DNA from: Bacillota bacterium
GTDB taxonomy: Bacteria; Bacillota; Clostridia; Peptostreptococcales; Acidaminobacteraceae
DNA length: 64,000 nt
Direction: 5' to 3'
Assembly: GCA_025210655.1 (NCBI GenBank)
Contig: JAOARG010000040.1
Coordinates: 62,001 to 126,000 of the forward strand
In this document: one piece after another, positions 9,631 to 18,731 of the stretch
Layout: every line of letters begins with the position of its first letter
Position numbering within the stretch: the first letter of the stretch is position 1
Notes under the pieces: generated by a model
Databases searched by the model: none
Seen by the model: the letters and a program-made list of their open reading frames with translations, nothing else
Told to the model about the DNA's origin: nothing
Translations under genes and position numbers: made by a program

Positions 9631-9639
9631 AAATTAAAA

Positions 9640-9690
9640 AACTCCTATAAAATAGTGGTTGTAAAACCTCAATTTTATAGGAGTTATATT
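9640..9690 (+). terminator. Terminator after holA
   Basis: AACTCCTATAAAAT and ATTTTATAGGAGTT form a perfect 14-bp stem with an 18-base loop, followed by ATATTTTTT. An A-run also precedes the stem, so it may work for reverse transcripts too. Confidence 0.85.
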
Positions 9691-9699
9691 TTTTAAAAT

Positions 9700-9775
9700 A
9701 CTATTCCCCAAAAAATGCGAAAAGCGTAACAGGTTACGCTTGTGAACGAGTAATGTTTTGTACGCAGGGAATAGT
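9700..9775 (-). terminator. Nested hairpin downstream of rpsT
   Basis: An outer inverted repeat ACTATTCCC/GGGAATAGT (9700-9708 and 9767-9775) encloses a 9-bp stem AAGCGTAAC/GTTACGCTT. Read on the reverse strand the inner hairpin is followed by TTCGCATTTTTT, a plausible terminator for rpsT. The outer pair gives a larger two-level fold than most terminators. Confidence 0.6.
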
Positions 9776-9816
9776 TGCGGACGTAAAAACATCATAAACA
9801 ATTTTTAATTGCTGTA

Positions 9817-10080
9817 TTAAGCCATAGCTTTTAATTTCTTAGCTAGTCTAGCAACTTTTCTACCAGCAGCGTTCTTGTGAACGATACCTCTAGTTACAGA
9901 CTTTCTAATTGTACTCTCAGTTGCAGAGAATAATTTAGTTGCCTCTTCTTTGTTTCCTGCTTCAACAGCTGCATCAAACTTCTTAAGAGCGTTCTTAAGT
10001 ACAGTTCTGTTTGCTTTGTTTATAGCGTTCTTCTTGTTGATTACTTTAATTCTTTTCTTTGCAGATTTAATATTAGCCAC
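9817..10080 (-). CDS. rpsT: 30S ribosomal protein S20
   Basis: Binds 16S rRNA early in small-subunit assembly. The 87-residue basic protein starts MANIKSAKKRI and contains NKKNAINKANR and RKSVTRGIVHKNAAGRKVARLAKKL, the standard S20 pattern of length and composition. The reverse-strand ribosome site GAGAGGGGTG lies just upstream of its ATG. It is a single-gene unit transcribed away from lepA, with its own promoter and terminator. Confidence 0.97.
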   Translation of the reverse strand: MANIKSAKKRIKVINKKNAINKANRTVLKNALKKFDAAVEAGNKEEATKLFSATESTIRKSVTRGIVHKNAAGRKVARLAKKLKAMA

Positions 10081-10116
10081 AATTTCACCCCTCTCATAAC
10101 CTTGTTTAACAAAAGT

Positions 10117-10145
10117 ATTTTAACACAAACGGTAGCTAAAATCAA
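10117..10145 (-). promoter_or_regulatory. Promoter of rpsT
   Basis: On the reverse strand TTGATT (10140-10145) and TAAAAT (10117-10122) are separated by exactly 17 bases and lie about 40 bases before the rpsT start. This fits a housekeeping sigma-A promoter. Confidence 0.65.
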
Positions 10146-10213
10146 GCTTAAATAGTAAAAACTTATAATAATATTAAGAACTAATTTTATTATTGATTTT
10201 AAGCTGTTTGCTA

Positions 10214-10490
10214 CTCAGCTGAATCTTTGATTCAAGTCTAGCAAGAATCACTGATTCTTAGCCCAGCAAAAGATATTATATACTTTTAGCCCAGCACTTG
10301 CAAGGCAAGTTAGAGCGAGGATATTTTTCCCCTATGGGGAAGAAATTTTTTGAATTTGTTTTACCTAAGTAAAACTTCCTTGCTCTAGAAGTTCAAAGAA
10401 CTTCGCTGGGCTAACAACTAAAGATGTTGCTGGGCTTATATCCATATAAAGATATAGCTGGGCTATCATCAAAGATGATGCTGGGCTGAG
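10214..10490. repeat. Hairpin-array repeat, AGCCCAGC family, copy 1
   Basis: A 277-bp intergenic element of short hairpins separated by one motif. Left arm: AGCCCAGC at 10260 and 10288, with degenerate units before. Centre: TAGAGCGAGGA (10311-10321) pairs with TCCTTGCTCTA (10377-10387) and encloses two hairpins (TTCCCC/GGGGAA and GTTTTAC/GTAAAAC). Right arm: GCTGGGCT at 10405, 10429, 10457 and 10480, separated by hairpins GAAGTTC/GAACTTC, CAAC/GTTG, TATATC/GATATA and ATCATC/GATGAT. The outer ends CTCAGC and GCTGAG also pair. The motif on the right is the exact reverse complement of that on the left. A second, inverted copy is at 63836. It fills most of the gap between rpsT and lepA, and I see no reading frame in it. 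Confidence 0.85.
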
Positions 10491-10514
10491 TGTGAGTTGA
10501 AAAACAACTCCTAC

Positions 10515-10543
10515 TTTAAAAAGAATAATAATTATGATATAAT
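10515..10543 (+). promoter_or_regulatory. lepA: Promoter upstream of lepA
   Basis: TTTAAA (10515-10520), 17 bases, then TATAAT (10538-10543) preceded by TGA, an extended -10. Transcription would start near 10550, giving a leader of about 120 bases before lepA. Confidence 0.65.
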
Positions 10544-10580
10544 CTACTGTGTATAAATATATAGAGAAATCTAAAATACA

Positions 10581-10610
10581 TTATAGCATTTCAGCTATAA
10601 TATTTTTTTT
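10581..10610 (+). terminator. Terminator-like hairpin inside the lepA leader
   Basis: TTATAGC (10581-10587) and GCTATAA (10594-10600) enclose six bases and are followed by TATTTTTTTT. It sits between the lepA promoter and the lepA start, so transcription must pass through it unless another promoter lies downstream. I see no clear one. Attenuation is possible. Confidence 0.55.
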
Positions 10611-10671
10611 GAATACAAGAGTATGAAAGGACGGTGAATATTGGGAGTGCTAGTGTAGTCCCAATTGAATT

Positions 10672-12486
10672 ATGTCGACAGGAAGACAAGAATATATAAG
10701 AAATTTTAGTATAATTGCCCATATCGACCACGGTAAGTCAACACTTGCTGATAGGCTGATAGAAAAGACAGGTCTTTTAACAAACAGGGAAATGAAGGAC
10801 CAGATTCTTGATAGCATGGAGCTTGAGAGAGAAAGAGGAATAACTATCAAACTTAATTCAACAAGACTTACTTACAAGTATAAGGATGGTAAGGAGTATA
10901 TTTTAAACCTTATTGATACTCCAGGTCACGTAGACTTTACTTATGAAGTATCAAGAAGTCTTGCGGCATGTGAAGGTGCTGTTTTAGTTGTTGATGCAGC
11001 CCAAGGTGTTGAGGCTCAGACTATGGCCAATGTATACCTTGCACTTGATGAGAATCTTGAGTTATTACCGGTTTTAAATAAAATTGACCTTCCAAGTGCT
11101 AGACCGGATGAAATTAAACATGAGATAGAGGATTATATAGGTATTGAAGCCCATGATGCTCCTCTTATTTCTGCAAAATCAGGTCTGAATATTGAAGATG
11201 TTTTGGAGAAGATAGTTGAGGTAATTCCAGCACCGACTGGTGATGAAGACAAACCTCTTAAGTGTCTTATCTTTGACTCTTACTATGATTCTTACAAAGG
11301 TGCGGTTGCATATGTAAGGGTTTTTGATGGAAAGGTTAAGAAGGGTGACAAGATAAAAATGATGTCATCTGGAATAGTGTATGAAGTAACTGAAGTTGGA
11401 GTTAACTCTCCTACTATGACTCCACAAAAGGAGCTTATGGCAGGGGATGTTGGATATATTGTTGCAAGTATAAAGAATGTAAAGGATTGTCAGGTTGGTG
11501 ATACTATAACTAATGCTGCAAATCCAACTGAAGAAGCTCTACCTGGATATCAAAAAGCTACTCCTATGGTTTATTGTGGTGTATATCCAGCAGAGGGACA
11601 AGATTATGATAGTATCAGGGATGCCCTTGAGAAATTACAATTAAATGATGCGGCACTTACTTTTGAAGCTGAGACATCTGTTGCCCTAGGTTTTGGTTTT
11701 AGATGTGGTTTCTTAGGTCTTCTTCATTTAGAAGTATTACTTGAGAGAATGGACAGGGAATTTAATCTTGATCTGATTACTACAGCACCAAGTGTTATTT
11801 ATAGAATAACAAAGACTGATGGATCTGTATTAATGATACAGAATCCTGCGGACTTACCGGAAAGAACAGAAATTTCATTAATGGAAGAACCGATTGTTGA
11901 TGCAAAAATCATGCTTCCTACAGAGTATGTTGGAAATATCATGGACCTTTGTGTAAATAAGAGGGGAAATATGATTGATATGTCTTATATCGATGATACT
12001 AGGGTAGTGCTTCACTACGAACTTCCTTTAAATGAAGTAATTTATGATTTCTTCGATGCCCTAAAGTCAAAAACAAAGGGATATGGTTCTTTTGATTATG
12101 AATTTAAGAGATATCAAGAATCAGATCTTGTTAAGATGGATATACTTCTTAACAAAGAAGTTATTGATGCATTCTCATTAATTGTTCATACTACTAAGGC
12201 AGTATCCAGGGGTAGACAAATTTGTGAGAAGCTTACTGATGTTATTCCAAGACATATGTTTGCTATTCCAATCCAAGCATCAATTGGAAATAAGGTAATT
12301 GCAAGGGAGAACATAAGAGCCCTTAGAAAAGATGTACTTGCCAAATGTTATGGTGGAGATATTTCTAGAAAGAAGAAACTTCTTCAGAAACAGAAGGAAG
12401 GTAAGAAAAAGATGCGTCAGTTAGGATCAGTTGAAGTGCCACAAGAGGCATTCTTAGCAGTTCTTAAGTTTGATGAGAGTAAATAA
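10672..12486 (+). CDS. lepA: Elongation factor 4 (LepA), ribosomal back-translocase GTPase
   Basis: Translational GTPase that acts on stalled or mis-translocated ribosomes. Domains in order: G domain with [25 protein letters not shown] and NKIDLP, domain II, the EF-G-like domains, and the LepA-specific C-terminus rich in Lys ending [13 protein letters not shown]. The 604 residues match the family. The ATG at 10672 is forced, because an in-frame TGA ends four bases before it. No good ribosome site lies in front. Instead a short hairpin TTGGGA/TCCCAA (10641-10664) precedes it, and a small GTG frame at 10634-10699 overlaps the start in another frame. Confidence 0.96.
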   Translation: MSTGRQEYIRNFSIIAHIDHGKSTLADRLIEKTGLLTNREMKDQILDSMELERERGITIKLNSTRLTYKYKDGKEYILNLIDTPGHVDFTYEVSRSLAACEGAVLVVDAAQGVEAQTMANVYLALDENLELLPVLNKIDLPSARPDEIKHEIEDYIGIEAHDAPLISAKSGLNIEDVLEKIVEVIPAPTGDEDKPLKCLIFDSYYDSYKGAVAYVRVFDGKVKKGDKIKMMSSGIVYEVTEVGVNSPTMTPQKELMAGDVGYIVASIKNVKDCQVGDTITNAANPTEEALPGYQKATPMVYCGVYPAEGQDYDSIRDALEKLQLNDAALTFEAETSVALGFGFRCGFLGLLHLEVLLERMDREFNLDLITTAPSVIYRITKTDGSVLMIQNPADLPERTEISLMEEPIVDAKIMLPTEYVGNIMDLCVNKRGNMIDMSYIDDTRVVLHYELPLNEVIYDFFDALKSKTKGYGSFDYEFKRYQESDLVKMDILLNKEVIDAFSLIVHTTKAVSRGRQICEKLTDVIPRHMFAIPIQASIGNKVIARENIRALRKDVLAKCYGGDISRKKKLLQKQKEGKKKMRQLGSVEVPQEAFLAVLKFDESK

Positions 12487-12498
12487 AAAAATATAATG

Positions 12499-12536
12499 TT
12501 GGGGCTGATTGTGTGTCAGCCCCAATTTAACTTTTT
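12499..12536 (+). terminator. Terminator after lepA
   Basis: Perfect 9-bp stem TTGGGGCTG/CAGCCCCAA (12499-12507 and 12517-12525), followed by TTTAACTTTTT. The T-rich tail runs almost into the hemW ribosome site, so partial read-through into hemW is likely. Confidence 0.7.
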
Positions 12537-12547
12537 GAGGTGATTAT

Positions 12548-13669
12548 ATGAAAGGACTATATATCCATATACCTTTCTGTAAGGAAAAATGTAAATACTG
12601 TGATTTTTGCTCAATAGTTTCTTCCTATGATAAGAGAAAAGAATATGTGGAAAATTTATTAAAAGAGTTTGACTTATATGGTGGAAAGTATGATGATATT
12701 GAGACCATATTCATTGGAGGCGGAACTCCAAGTGTCCTGGATATAGATTTGTTAAGAATGGTGCTTGATAAGATTAAGTCTCTGATTAATGTGGAAAGAG
12801 TCATTGAATATACTGTTGAATGTAATCCTGGTACTATTACTGAGGAATTAGCAGATTTGTTTCTTGAATCAGGTGTTAATAGGATAAGCTTAGGACTTCA
12901 GTCAACAAGTGATAGACTTTTAAAAGTAATAGGTAGAATACACAGCTATAATGATTTTAAGGAGAGTTACTATCTTCTTAGGAAAAAAGGTATAAAAAAT
13001 ATAAATGTAGATTTTATTTATGGTCTTCCGGGACAAACTGTAGAGGATATAGAGGCTGATATTAATGAAATAACTAAACTTAATCCAGAACATATTTCTT
13101 ACTATAGTTTAAAAATAGAAGAGGGGACAAAGTTTTACCAAATGTATCAAGCTGGTGAAATTGAGGAAATAGATGAGGAAATAGATAGGGCTATGTATCA
13201 TATAACCATAGATAAGCTCAAGGCATTGGGATATGGCCACTATGAAATATCAAACTTTTCAAAGCCGGGACATGAGTCTGTGCATAATCTAAAGTATTGG
13301 AGATGTCACGAGTATATCGGTTTAGGCTTATCTGCCCATGGCTATTTGGATGGTTATAGATATTCTAATTATTATGATTTTAATGAATATTATAATAGTT
13401 TGTCATCTAATGAAAAGCCTATACTGGATAGTAGTGAAATTTCTGGAGAGGATCTTTTGCTTGAAAGAATAATGTTAGGTCTAAGATTAAGGGAAGGAAT
13501 ATCTATAGCAGAATTAAATCAGGAGTTTGATATAGATTTTTTAGATATTCATGGAAGTGAAATTAAAAAGCATGAAGAAATGGGTTATATGAAAATAAAA
13601 GATGGAAGATTGTTCCTAACGGATTCAGGCTTTGACATTTCTAATTATATTATAAGTAAATTCATATAA
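12548..13669 (+). CDS. hemW: Radical SAM heme chaperone HemW
   Basis: Radical SAM protein of the coproporphyrinogen-oxidase-like family that is thought to deliver heme rather than oxidise coproporphyrinogen. The N-terminus has YIHIPFCKEKCKYCDF with the CxxxCxxC cluster ligands, then FIGGGTPS and NPGTITEE. The C-terminal HemN-type region has YEISNFSKPGHE and YIGLGLSAHGY. At 373 residues it lacks the extra N-terminal region of true HemN. TGAGGTGA precedes the ATG. The lepA-hemW-hrcA order is common in Firmicutes. Confidence 0.92.
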   Translation: MKGLYIHIPFCKEKCKYCDFCSIVSSYDKRKEYVENLLKEFDLYGGKYDDIETIFIGGGTPSVLDIDLLRMVLDKIKSLINVERVIEYTVECNPGTITEELADLFLESGVNRISLGLQSTSDRLLKVIGRIHSYNDFKESYYLLRKKGIKNINVDFIYGLPGQTVEDIEADINEITKLNPEHISYYSLKIEEGTKFYQMYQAGEIEEIDEEIDRAMYHITIDKLKALGYGHYEISNFSKPGHESVHNLKYWRCHEYIGLGLSAHGYLDGYRYSNYYDFNEYYNSLSSNEKPILDSSEISGEDLLLERIMLGLRLREGISIAELNQEFDIDFLDIHGSEIKKHEEMGYMKIKDGRLFLTDSGFDISNYIISKFI

Positions 13670-13684
13670 AATATTTTAGCACTC

Positions 13685-13756
13685 AAACAGCTAGGTGGAC
13701 AATGCAAGTGTAACTTTACTTGTGTTTTCAACATTCCTAGCTGTTTTGTTTTTTTT
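13685..13756 (+). terminator. Terminator after hemW
   Basis: AAACAGCTAGG (13685-13695) and CCTAGCTGTTT (13736-13746) form a perfect 11-bp outer stem, followed by TGTTTTTTTTG. The 40-base loop contains a second hairpin CAAGT/ACTTG, so the fold is nested. Confidence 0.8.
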
Positions 13757-13767
13757 GACCAATCCTA

Positions 13768-13796
13768 TTGACAAGGTGAACAAAAAGTGGTATTTT
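13768..13796 (+). promoter_or_regulatory. Promoter of the hrcA-grpE-dnaK operon
   Basis: A consensus TTGACA (13768-13773), 17 bases, then TATTTT (13791-13796). The predicted start near 13803 is only a few bases before the CIRCE operator, as expected for HrcA repression. Confidence 0.8.
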
Positions 13797-13810
13797 AATT
13801 ACAGGAAGTG

Positions 13811-13837
13811 TTAGCACTCGAAAAAAATGAGTGCTAA
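13811..13837 (+). promoter_or_regulatory. CIRCE operator (HrcA binding site)
   Basis: TTAGCACTC (13811-13819), nine spacer bases, GAGTGCTAA (13829-13837): a perfect CIRCE inverted repeat. It lies just after the promoter and before hrcA, so HrcA should repress the whole heat-shock operon from here. Confidence 0.97.
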
Positions 13838-13901
13838 TAAATAAAAATATAAGTCACTTAAGTGATTGATATAAGTCTTTATGGATCTAGGAGGTGGATA
13901 G

Positions 13902-14933
13902 ATGTCTTTAGGAGATAGAAAATTGGCAATACTAAAAATAATTATTGATGATTTCATTAATAACGCCAGTCCAGTTGGATCCAGAACAATTGCAAAGAAA
14001 TATCCATTAGGTATCAGTTCTGCAACAGTTAGAAATGAAATGGCTGACTTAGAAGAGCTTGGATATCTTTCTCAACCCCATACTTCTGCTGGTAGAATAC
14101 CATCGGAGCTTGGATATAGAATGTATGTAGATAGCCTTATTAAGGAAAAAAATCTTAAAAAAGACCAAAGAAATTTGGTAAGAGGATTACTTCTAAATAA
14201 TATTATAGAGGTAGAGGATGTTATATCTGAGGCAGCTGAAATTCTTTCCAGTATGACTGGGATGATAGCAATGATAACTTTACCTAAGTTTAATAGAAGT
14301 GAACTAAGCAATCTTAAATTTGTAAAAATAAATGATAGTAAGATACTAATGATACTTGTTAACAACTCAGGTCTTTACAAGAGTTTGATTATCAATTTTT
14401 CAGATACTAATCAGAATGTACTAGATCTTCTTTCTGATATGTTTGTTGAAAGACTAAAGGGTTTATCTATACATGATATTAACCTAAGGATAATAAATTC
14501 ATTGAAGAACGATTTGCCACAATTATCTAATATAATCGATTATCTTATTCCAATACTTAGGGATACCCTTAAGGAGCTTGAAGATATAGAAATATGCATC
14601 AAGGGTAAGGACAATATATTTAATATTCCAGAGTTTAGGGATTTTGATAAAGCTAAAAGTTTTATTGAAAGCATATCAAGTAAGAAAATACTAGAACATC
14701 TAGTAAACATGAATTCTGAACATGATGGACTTTCTGTAAAAATTGGAACAGAAATAGGTATTAAAGAGTTTCAGGATATAAGTATGGTAAGTTCGGTATA
14801 TAGGTTTAATGAAGATAATATTGGTAGACTTATTATTCTTGGACCAACTAGAATGGACTATTCTGGAGTGATTTCAATAGTAAAACATACCGGAGATACT
14901 CTAACAGAGATTTTTTCGGGAATAAATCTATAA
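13902..14933 (+). CDS. hrcA: Heat-inducible transcription repressor HrcA
   Basis: Repressor of class I heat-shock genes that binds CIRCE. The N-terminal winged helix (about residues 1-100) contains SPVGSRTIAKKYPLGISSATVRNEMADLEELGYL and PHTSAGRIPSELGYRMYVD in family order (described, not quoted as one motif). The dimerisation and GAF-like domain follows, ending with the LGPTRMDYSGVIS block. The 343 residues match the family. AGGAGGTG precedes the ATG. It is first in the hrcA-grpE-dnaK-dnaJ cluster and controls it. Confidence 0.96.
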   Translation: MSLGDRKLAILKIIIDDFINNASPVGSRTIAKKYPLGISSATVRNEMADLEELGYLSQPHTSAGRIPSELGYRMYVDSLIKEKNLKKDQRNLVRGLLLNNIIEVEDVISEAAEILSSMTGMIAMITLPKFNRSELSNLKFVKINDSKILMILVNNSGLYKSLIINFSDTNQNVLDLLSDMFVERLKGLSIHDINLRIINSLKNDLPQLSNIIDYLIPILRDTLKELEDIEICIKGKDNIFNIPEFRDFDKAKSFIESISSKKILEHLVNMNSEHDGLSVKIGTEIGIKEFQDISMVSSVYRFNEDNIGRLIILGPTRMDYSGVISIVKHTGDTLTEIFSGINL

Positions 14934-14961
14934 ATTATAGGATAATTTAGGTGGTGTAGTA

Positions 14962-15525
14962 ATGGTAAAGAAAAAAGGTGCAGCAGAGGAAACAACTGAA
15001 GAGATTCTAGAAGAAACTGAAGAAGTTGTTGAGGAAGTGGCAAAGGAAACTGTTGAAGAAGCGGTTGAAGGTTCAAATGATACAGAAAAATTAGCTAAAG
15101 AGTGTGAAGAATTAAAGGACAAGTATGTAAGACTTACAGCTGAATTCCAGAACTTTAAAAGAAGAACTGAGAAAGAAAAAGCGGATCTTTACAAATATGC
15201 AAATGAAAAACTAATTGTTGATTTGCTACCAGTACTTGATAATTTCACTAGAGCTATTGATTCTATGAAGCTTGAAGAGGGAGAAAATTCCCATGCATTT
15301 GATGGTGTGGAACTTATTAAAAAATCCCTTATCGAAACTTTAGAGAAAAATGGTCTAGAAGAAATTGCTTCAGTAGGAGAAAAGTTTGATCCAGAAATGC
15401 ATCATGCTGTAATGACTGGAGAAGCTGAAGGATTTGAAGCTGAGCATGTTATTGAAGAATTTCAAAAAGGTTATAAATTAAATTCAAAAGTTATTAGACC
15501 AAGTATGGTCAAAGTTCAAGGATAA
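14962..15525 (+). CDS. grpE: Nucleotide exchange factor GrpE
   Basis: Exchange factor that releases ADP from DnaK. The first 40 residues are acidic and low-complexity, followed by a long coiled coil with ELKDKYVRLTAEFQNFKRRTEKE. The C-terminal beta domain carries FDPEMHHAVMT and GYKLNSKVIRPSMVKV. The 187-residue length is normal. GGTGGTGT precedes the ATG. It lies 28 bases after hrcA and 27 bases before dnaK. Confidence 0.96.
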   Translation: MVKKKGAAEETTEEILEETEEVVEEVAKETVEEAVEGSNDTEKLAKECEELKDKYVRLTAEFQNFKRRTEKEKADLYKYANEKLIVDLLPVLDNFTRAIDSMKLEEGENSHAFDGVELIKKSLIETLEKNGLEEIASVGEKFDPEMHHAVMTGEAEGFEAEHVIEEFQKGYKLNSKVIRPSMVKVQG

Positions 15526-15552
15526 TATAGGATTAAAAAGGAGGAAATTTAA

Positions 15553-17391
15553 ATGTCAAAAATTATAGGTATAGACTTAGGAACAACAAACTCATGTGTA
15601 TCGGTTTATGAAGGTGGAGAGCCAACAATAATCCCTAATGCGGAAGGTAATAGAACTACTCCTTCTATCGTAGCATTTACAAAAGATGGTGAGAGATTAG
15701 TTGGAGAGACTGCAAAGAGACAGGCTATCACTAATCCAGATAGAACTATTATTTCTATCAAGAGACATATGGGTACTGATTTTAAAGTATCGATTGACGG
15801 AAAAGATCATTCACCACAGGAAATTTCTGCTATGGTACTTGGTAAATTAAAGGCTGACGCTGAAGCTTATCTTGGTGAGACAGTAACTCAAGCAGTAATT
15901 ACAGTTCCTGCTTACTTCACAGATGCTCAAAGACAAGCTACTAAAGATGCTGGTAAAATTGCAGGTCTTGAAGTTAAGAGAATTATCAATGAGCCAACTG
16001 CAGCTTCATTATCTTACGGTTTAGACAAAGGTGATACTCACCAGAAAATCATGGTATACGATCTAGGTGGTGGTACTTTCGATGTATCTATCCTTGAAAT
16101 TGGAGATGGAGTATTTGAGGTTCTTGCTACAAACGGTAACAACCACCTTGGTGGAGATGACTTTGATGAAGTTATCATGAACTACCTTGCAGAAGATTTC
16201 AAAAAAGAAAACGGAGTTGACCTTAGAAATGACAACATGAGTCTTCAAAGACTTAAGGAAGCTGCTGAGAAGGCTAAAAAAGAGCTTTCAAGTGCACAGT
16301 CTACTAATATCAACCTTCCTTTCATCACTGCTACAGCTGAAGGTCCAAAGCACTTAAACATGGATTTAACTAGAGCTAAATTCGAGCAGTTATCAAATGA
16401 ATTAGTTCAAAAAACTGTTGAGCCAATGAGAAAAGCTATGTCAGATGCTGGTGTTACTTCAAATGATATTGATAAGGTAATCTTAGTTGGTGGATCTACT
16501 AGAATCCCAGCTGTTCAAGAAGCAGTTAAGAAGATTGCTGGTAAAGATCCTCATAAGGGAGTTAACCCAGATGAGTGTGTTGCTGTTGGAGCATCAGTAC
16601 AGGGTGGAGTTCTTGCAGGAGACGTACAAGATGTACTTCTATTAGATGTTACTCCGTTATCACTAGGTATCGAAACTTTAGGAAGTGTATTTACTAAGCT
16701 TATTGAAAGAAATACTACTATCCCTACTAAGAAGAGCCAGATTTTCTCTACAGCAGCTGATAACCAAACTGCAGTTGATATCCATGTTCTTCAAGGTGAA
16801 AGACAAATGGCTAAGGATAACATTACATTAGGTAGATTCCAACTTGATGGTATCCCAGCAGCTAAAAGAGGTGTTCCACAGGTAGAAGTTACTTTTGATA
16901 TCGATGCTAATGGTATCGTTCACGTAACTGCTAAGGATCTTGGAACTGGTAAAGAGCAAAACATTACAATTACAGCTACAACTAACCTTTCTGATGAAGA
17001 AATCGAGAAGAAGGTTAAGGAAGCTGAGCAATATGCAGAAGAAGATAAGAAGAAGAAAGAAGAAGTTGAATTAAGAAACCATGCTGACAACTTAGTTTAT
17101 GAGTCAGAGAAATCTCTTGCTGAAATAGGAGATAATATTTCGGCTGAAGAAAAGGCTACTGTTGAAGCTAAGATTGCAGATCTTAAAAAGGCTCTTGAAG
17201 GTACTGATTTTGAAGCTATTAAGACTGGTAAGGAAGAACTTGAAAAAGCATTCCAACCGATTGCAGAAAAATTATACCAAAAAGCACAAGCTGATCAACA
17301 AGCACAAGCAGGTGCAGCTGGAGCTGGAGCTGAAACTCAAGGAAATCCAGATGACGATGTAGTTGAAGCTGATTACGAAGTTGTTGACTAA
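15553..17391 (+). CDS. dnaK: Chaperone DnaK (Hsp70)
   Basis: ATP-dependent Hsp70 chaperone. The ATPase domain starts [13 protein letters not shown] and contains [17 protein letters not shown] and [12 protein letters not shown]. The absence of the extra loop found in Gram-negative proteins fits a Firmicute. The linker [14 protein letters not shown] precedes the substrate domain, and the tail is a helical lid ending in an Ala/Gln/Gly-rich stretch and [13 protein letters not shown]. The 612 residues are typical. GGAGGAAAT precedes the ATG. Codon use is more optimised than in neighbouring genes, as expected for high expression. Confidence 0.98.
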   Translation: MSKIIGIDLGTTNSCVSVYEGGEPTIIPNAEGNRTTPSIVAFTKDGERLVGETAKRQAITNPDRTIISIKRHMGTDFKVSIDGKDHSPQEISAMVLGKLKADAEAYLGETVTQAVITVPAYFTDAQRQATKDAGKIAGLEVKRIINEPTAASLSYGLDKGDTHQKIMVYDLGGGTFDVSILEIGDGVFEVLATNGNNHLGGDDFDEVIMNYLAEDFKKENGVDLRNDNMSLQRLKEAAEKAKKELSSAQSTNINLPFITATAEGPKHLNMDLTRAKFEQLSNELVQKTVEPMRKAMSDAGVTSNDIDKVILVGGSTRIPAVQEAVKKIAGKDPHKGVNPDECVAVGASVQGGVLAGDVQDVLLLDVTPLSLGIETLGSVFTKLIERNTTIPTKKSQIFSTAADNQTAVDIHVLQGERQMAKDNITLGRFQLDGIPAAKRGVPQVEVTFDIDANGIVHVTAKDLGTGKEQNITITATTNLSDEEIEKKVKEAEQYAEEDKKKKEEVELRNHADNLVYESEKSLAEIGDNISAEEKATVEAKIADLKKALEGTDFEAIKTGKEELEKAFQPIAEKLYQKAQADQQAQAGAAGAGAETQGNPDDDVVEADYEVVD

Positions 17392-17424
17392 TTGTTATTG
17401 ATAGTTAATAAAAAATAATGTATT

Positions 17425-17450
17425 ATTAGGGGATGGGATCATCCCCTAAT
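17425..17450 (+). other. Hairpin between dnaK and dnaJ
   Basis: ATTAGGGGAT and ATCCCCTAAT form a perfect 10-bp stem around GGGATC with no T tract after it. It probably acts as a processing or 3'-stability element that keeps dnaK mRNA above dnaJ, rather than as a complete terminator. Confidence 0.5.
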
Positions 17451-17489
17451 TGTCTACTATAAATTTGATACAAGAAAGGCGGTATTTCC

Positions 17490-18632
17490 GTGAGTAAAAG
17501 GGATTATTACGAGGTACTTGGTGTTGATAAAAATGCTGATGATAAGCAGTTAAAAAGTGCATATAGAAAACTTGCCATGAAGTACCATCCAGACAGGAAT
17601 CCAGACAACAAGGAAGCCGAAGAGAAGTTTAAAGAAGCTAATGAAGCTTATGAAATACTGAGCGATTCAGAAAAAAGAAATCTATATGATAGATTTGGTC
17701 ATGCCGGTGTTAATCAAAATGCTGGAGCAGGTGGCGGATTCAATGGCTTCGGAGGAGACTTCGGTGGCGGTTTTGGATTTGAGGATATATTTGATTCATT
17801 CTTTGGTGGAGGCGGTTCTAGGAGAGGTCCTAGAAGAAGAGGTCCTTCAAAGGGAAGCGATATAGAAGTAAATGTGACTATAGATTTCCTTGATGCAGCA
17901 AATGGAGTTGCTAAGGAGATAGAGTACTTAAGAACTGAAGATTGTGAAGTCTGTTCAGGAACAGGAGCAAAAGCAGGAAGTGGTAAGAAAACATGTCCTA
18001 CTTGTAATGGTTCTGGTGAAGTCAGATACGCTCAAAGATCACTTTTTGGACAGAGTATATCTGTAAAAGAGTGTGATACTTGTCATGGTACCGGTGAAGT
18101 GGTTGAAGAACCATGTGATACTTGTAAAGGACATGGTAGAGTTAAGAAGAGAAGAAAAATTGAAATTAAAATACCTGCAGGTGTTGATAATGGAAATGTT
18201 ATGACATTAAGGGGAGAAGGAAACCTAGGCTTTAAAGGTGGCCCAAGGGGAGATGTATATGTGTCTATTAAAGTTAGACCACATGAGATTTTCGAAAGAG
18301 AAGGTGAAAACATCTACTTAAGAATTCCTATTACATTCCCTCAGGCGGCTTTAGGAGATGAACTTATAGTACCTACTATAGATGGAAAAGTTAAATACAA
18401 AATTGAAGCTGGTACACAAAATGCTACTTCTTTCAAACTAAAGGGCAAGGGATTCCCTTATCTAAATGGTTACGGAAGAGGAGATATGTATGTTAAGGTT
18501 GTTATTGAAGTTCCGACTGAGTTAACAGATGCTCAAAAGAAACTAATTATGGATCTTGATAAGGAACTAAATGAAAACAGCTATAAGAAAAGAACAAGCT
18601 TTATGGATAAGATGAAAAATTTGTTTAGTTAA
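17490..18632 (+). CDS. dnaJ: Chaperone DnaJ (Hsp40)
   Basis: Co-chaperone that stimulates DnaK. The J domain has [10 protein letters not shown] with the HPD motif near residue 34. A Gly/Phe-rich linker follows (residues 75-110), then four zinc-binding CxxCxGxG repeats ([32 protein letters not shown]), then the C-terminal substrate-binding domains. The start is a GTG after AAAGGCGG. At 380 residues it is a full-length type I DnaJ. It closes the heat-shock operon, with a terminator directly after. Confidence 0.97.
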   Translation: MSKRDYYEVLGVDKNADDKQLKSAYRKLAMKYHPDRNPDNKEAEEKFKEANEAYEILSDSEKRNLYDRFGHAGVNQNAGAGGGFNGFGGDFGGGFGFEDIFDSFFGGGGSRRGPRRRGPSKGSDIEVNVTIDFLDAANGVAKEIEYLRTEDCEVCSGTGAKAGSGKKTCPTCNGSGEVRYAQRSLFGQSISVKECDTCHGTGEVVEEPCDTCKGHGRVKKRRKIEIKIPAGVDNGNVMTLRGEGNLGFKGGPRGDVYVSIKVRPHEIFEREGENIYLRIPITFPQAALGDELIVPTIDGKVKYKIEAGTQNATSFKLKGKGFPYLNGYGRGDMYVKVVIEVPTELTDAQKKLIMDLDKELNENSYKKRTSFMDKMKNLFS

Positions 18633-18642
18633 ATATAATGAT

Positions 18643-18669
18643 GCGTGGATTTTAATCCACGTATTTTTA
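18643..18669 (+). terminator. Terminator after dnaJ
   Basis: GCGTGGAT and ATCCACGT form an 8-bp stem (one G-T end pair) around TTTA, followed by ATTTTTATTTT. Confidence 0.8.
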
Positions 18670-18678
18670 TTTTGTATT

Positions 18679-18706
18679 TTGACTTAGCTACAATATAATA
18701 TATAAT
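18679..18706 (+). promoter_or_regulatory. Promoter of prmA-rsmE
   Basis: TTGACT (18679-18684), 16 bases, then TATAAT (18701-18706). The start site would be near 18713, downstream of the ATG at 18711, which supports the GTG at 18732 as the real prmA start. Confidence 0.7.
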
Positions 18707-18731
18707 ATTCATGAAAGAGAGGAATGATAAA

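Noticed and set aside
10214-10490. AGCCCAGC-separated units as a CRISPR array
   Set aside because: The separator reverses orientation at the centre, the intervening units are themselves palindromes, spacing varies, and no cas genes are in the window.
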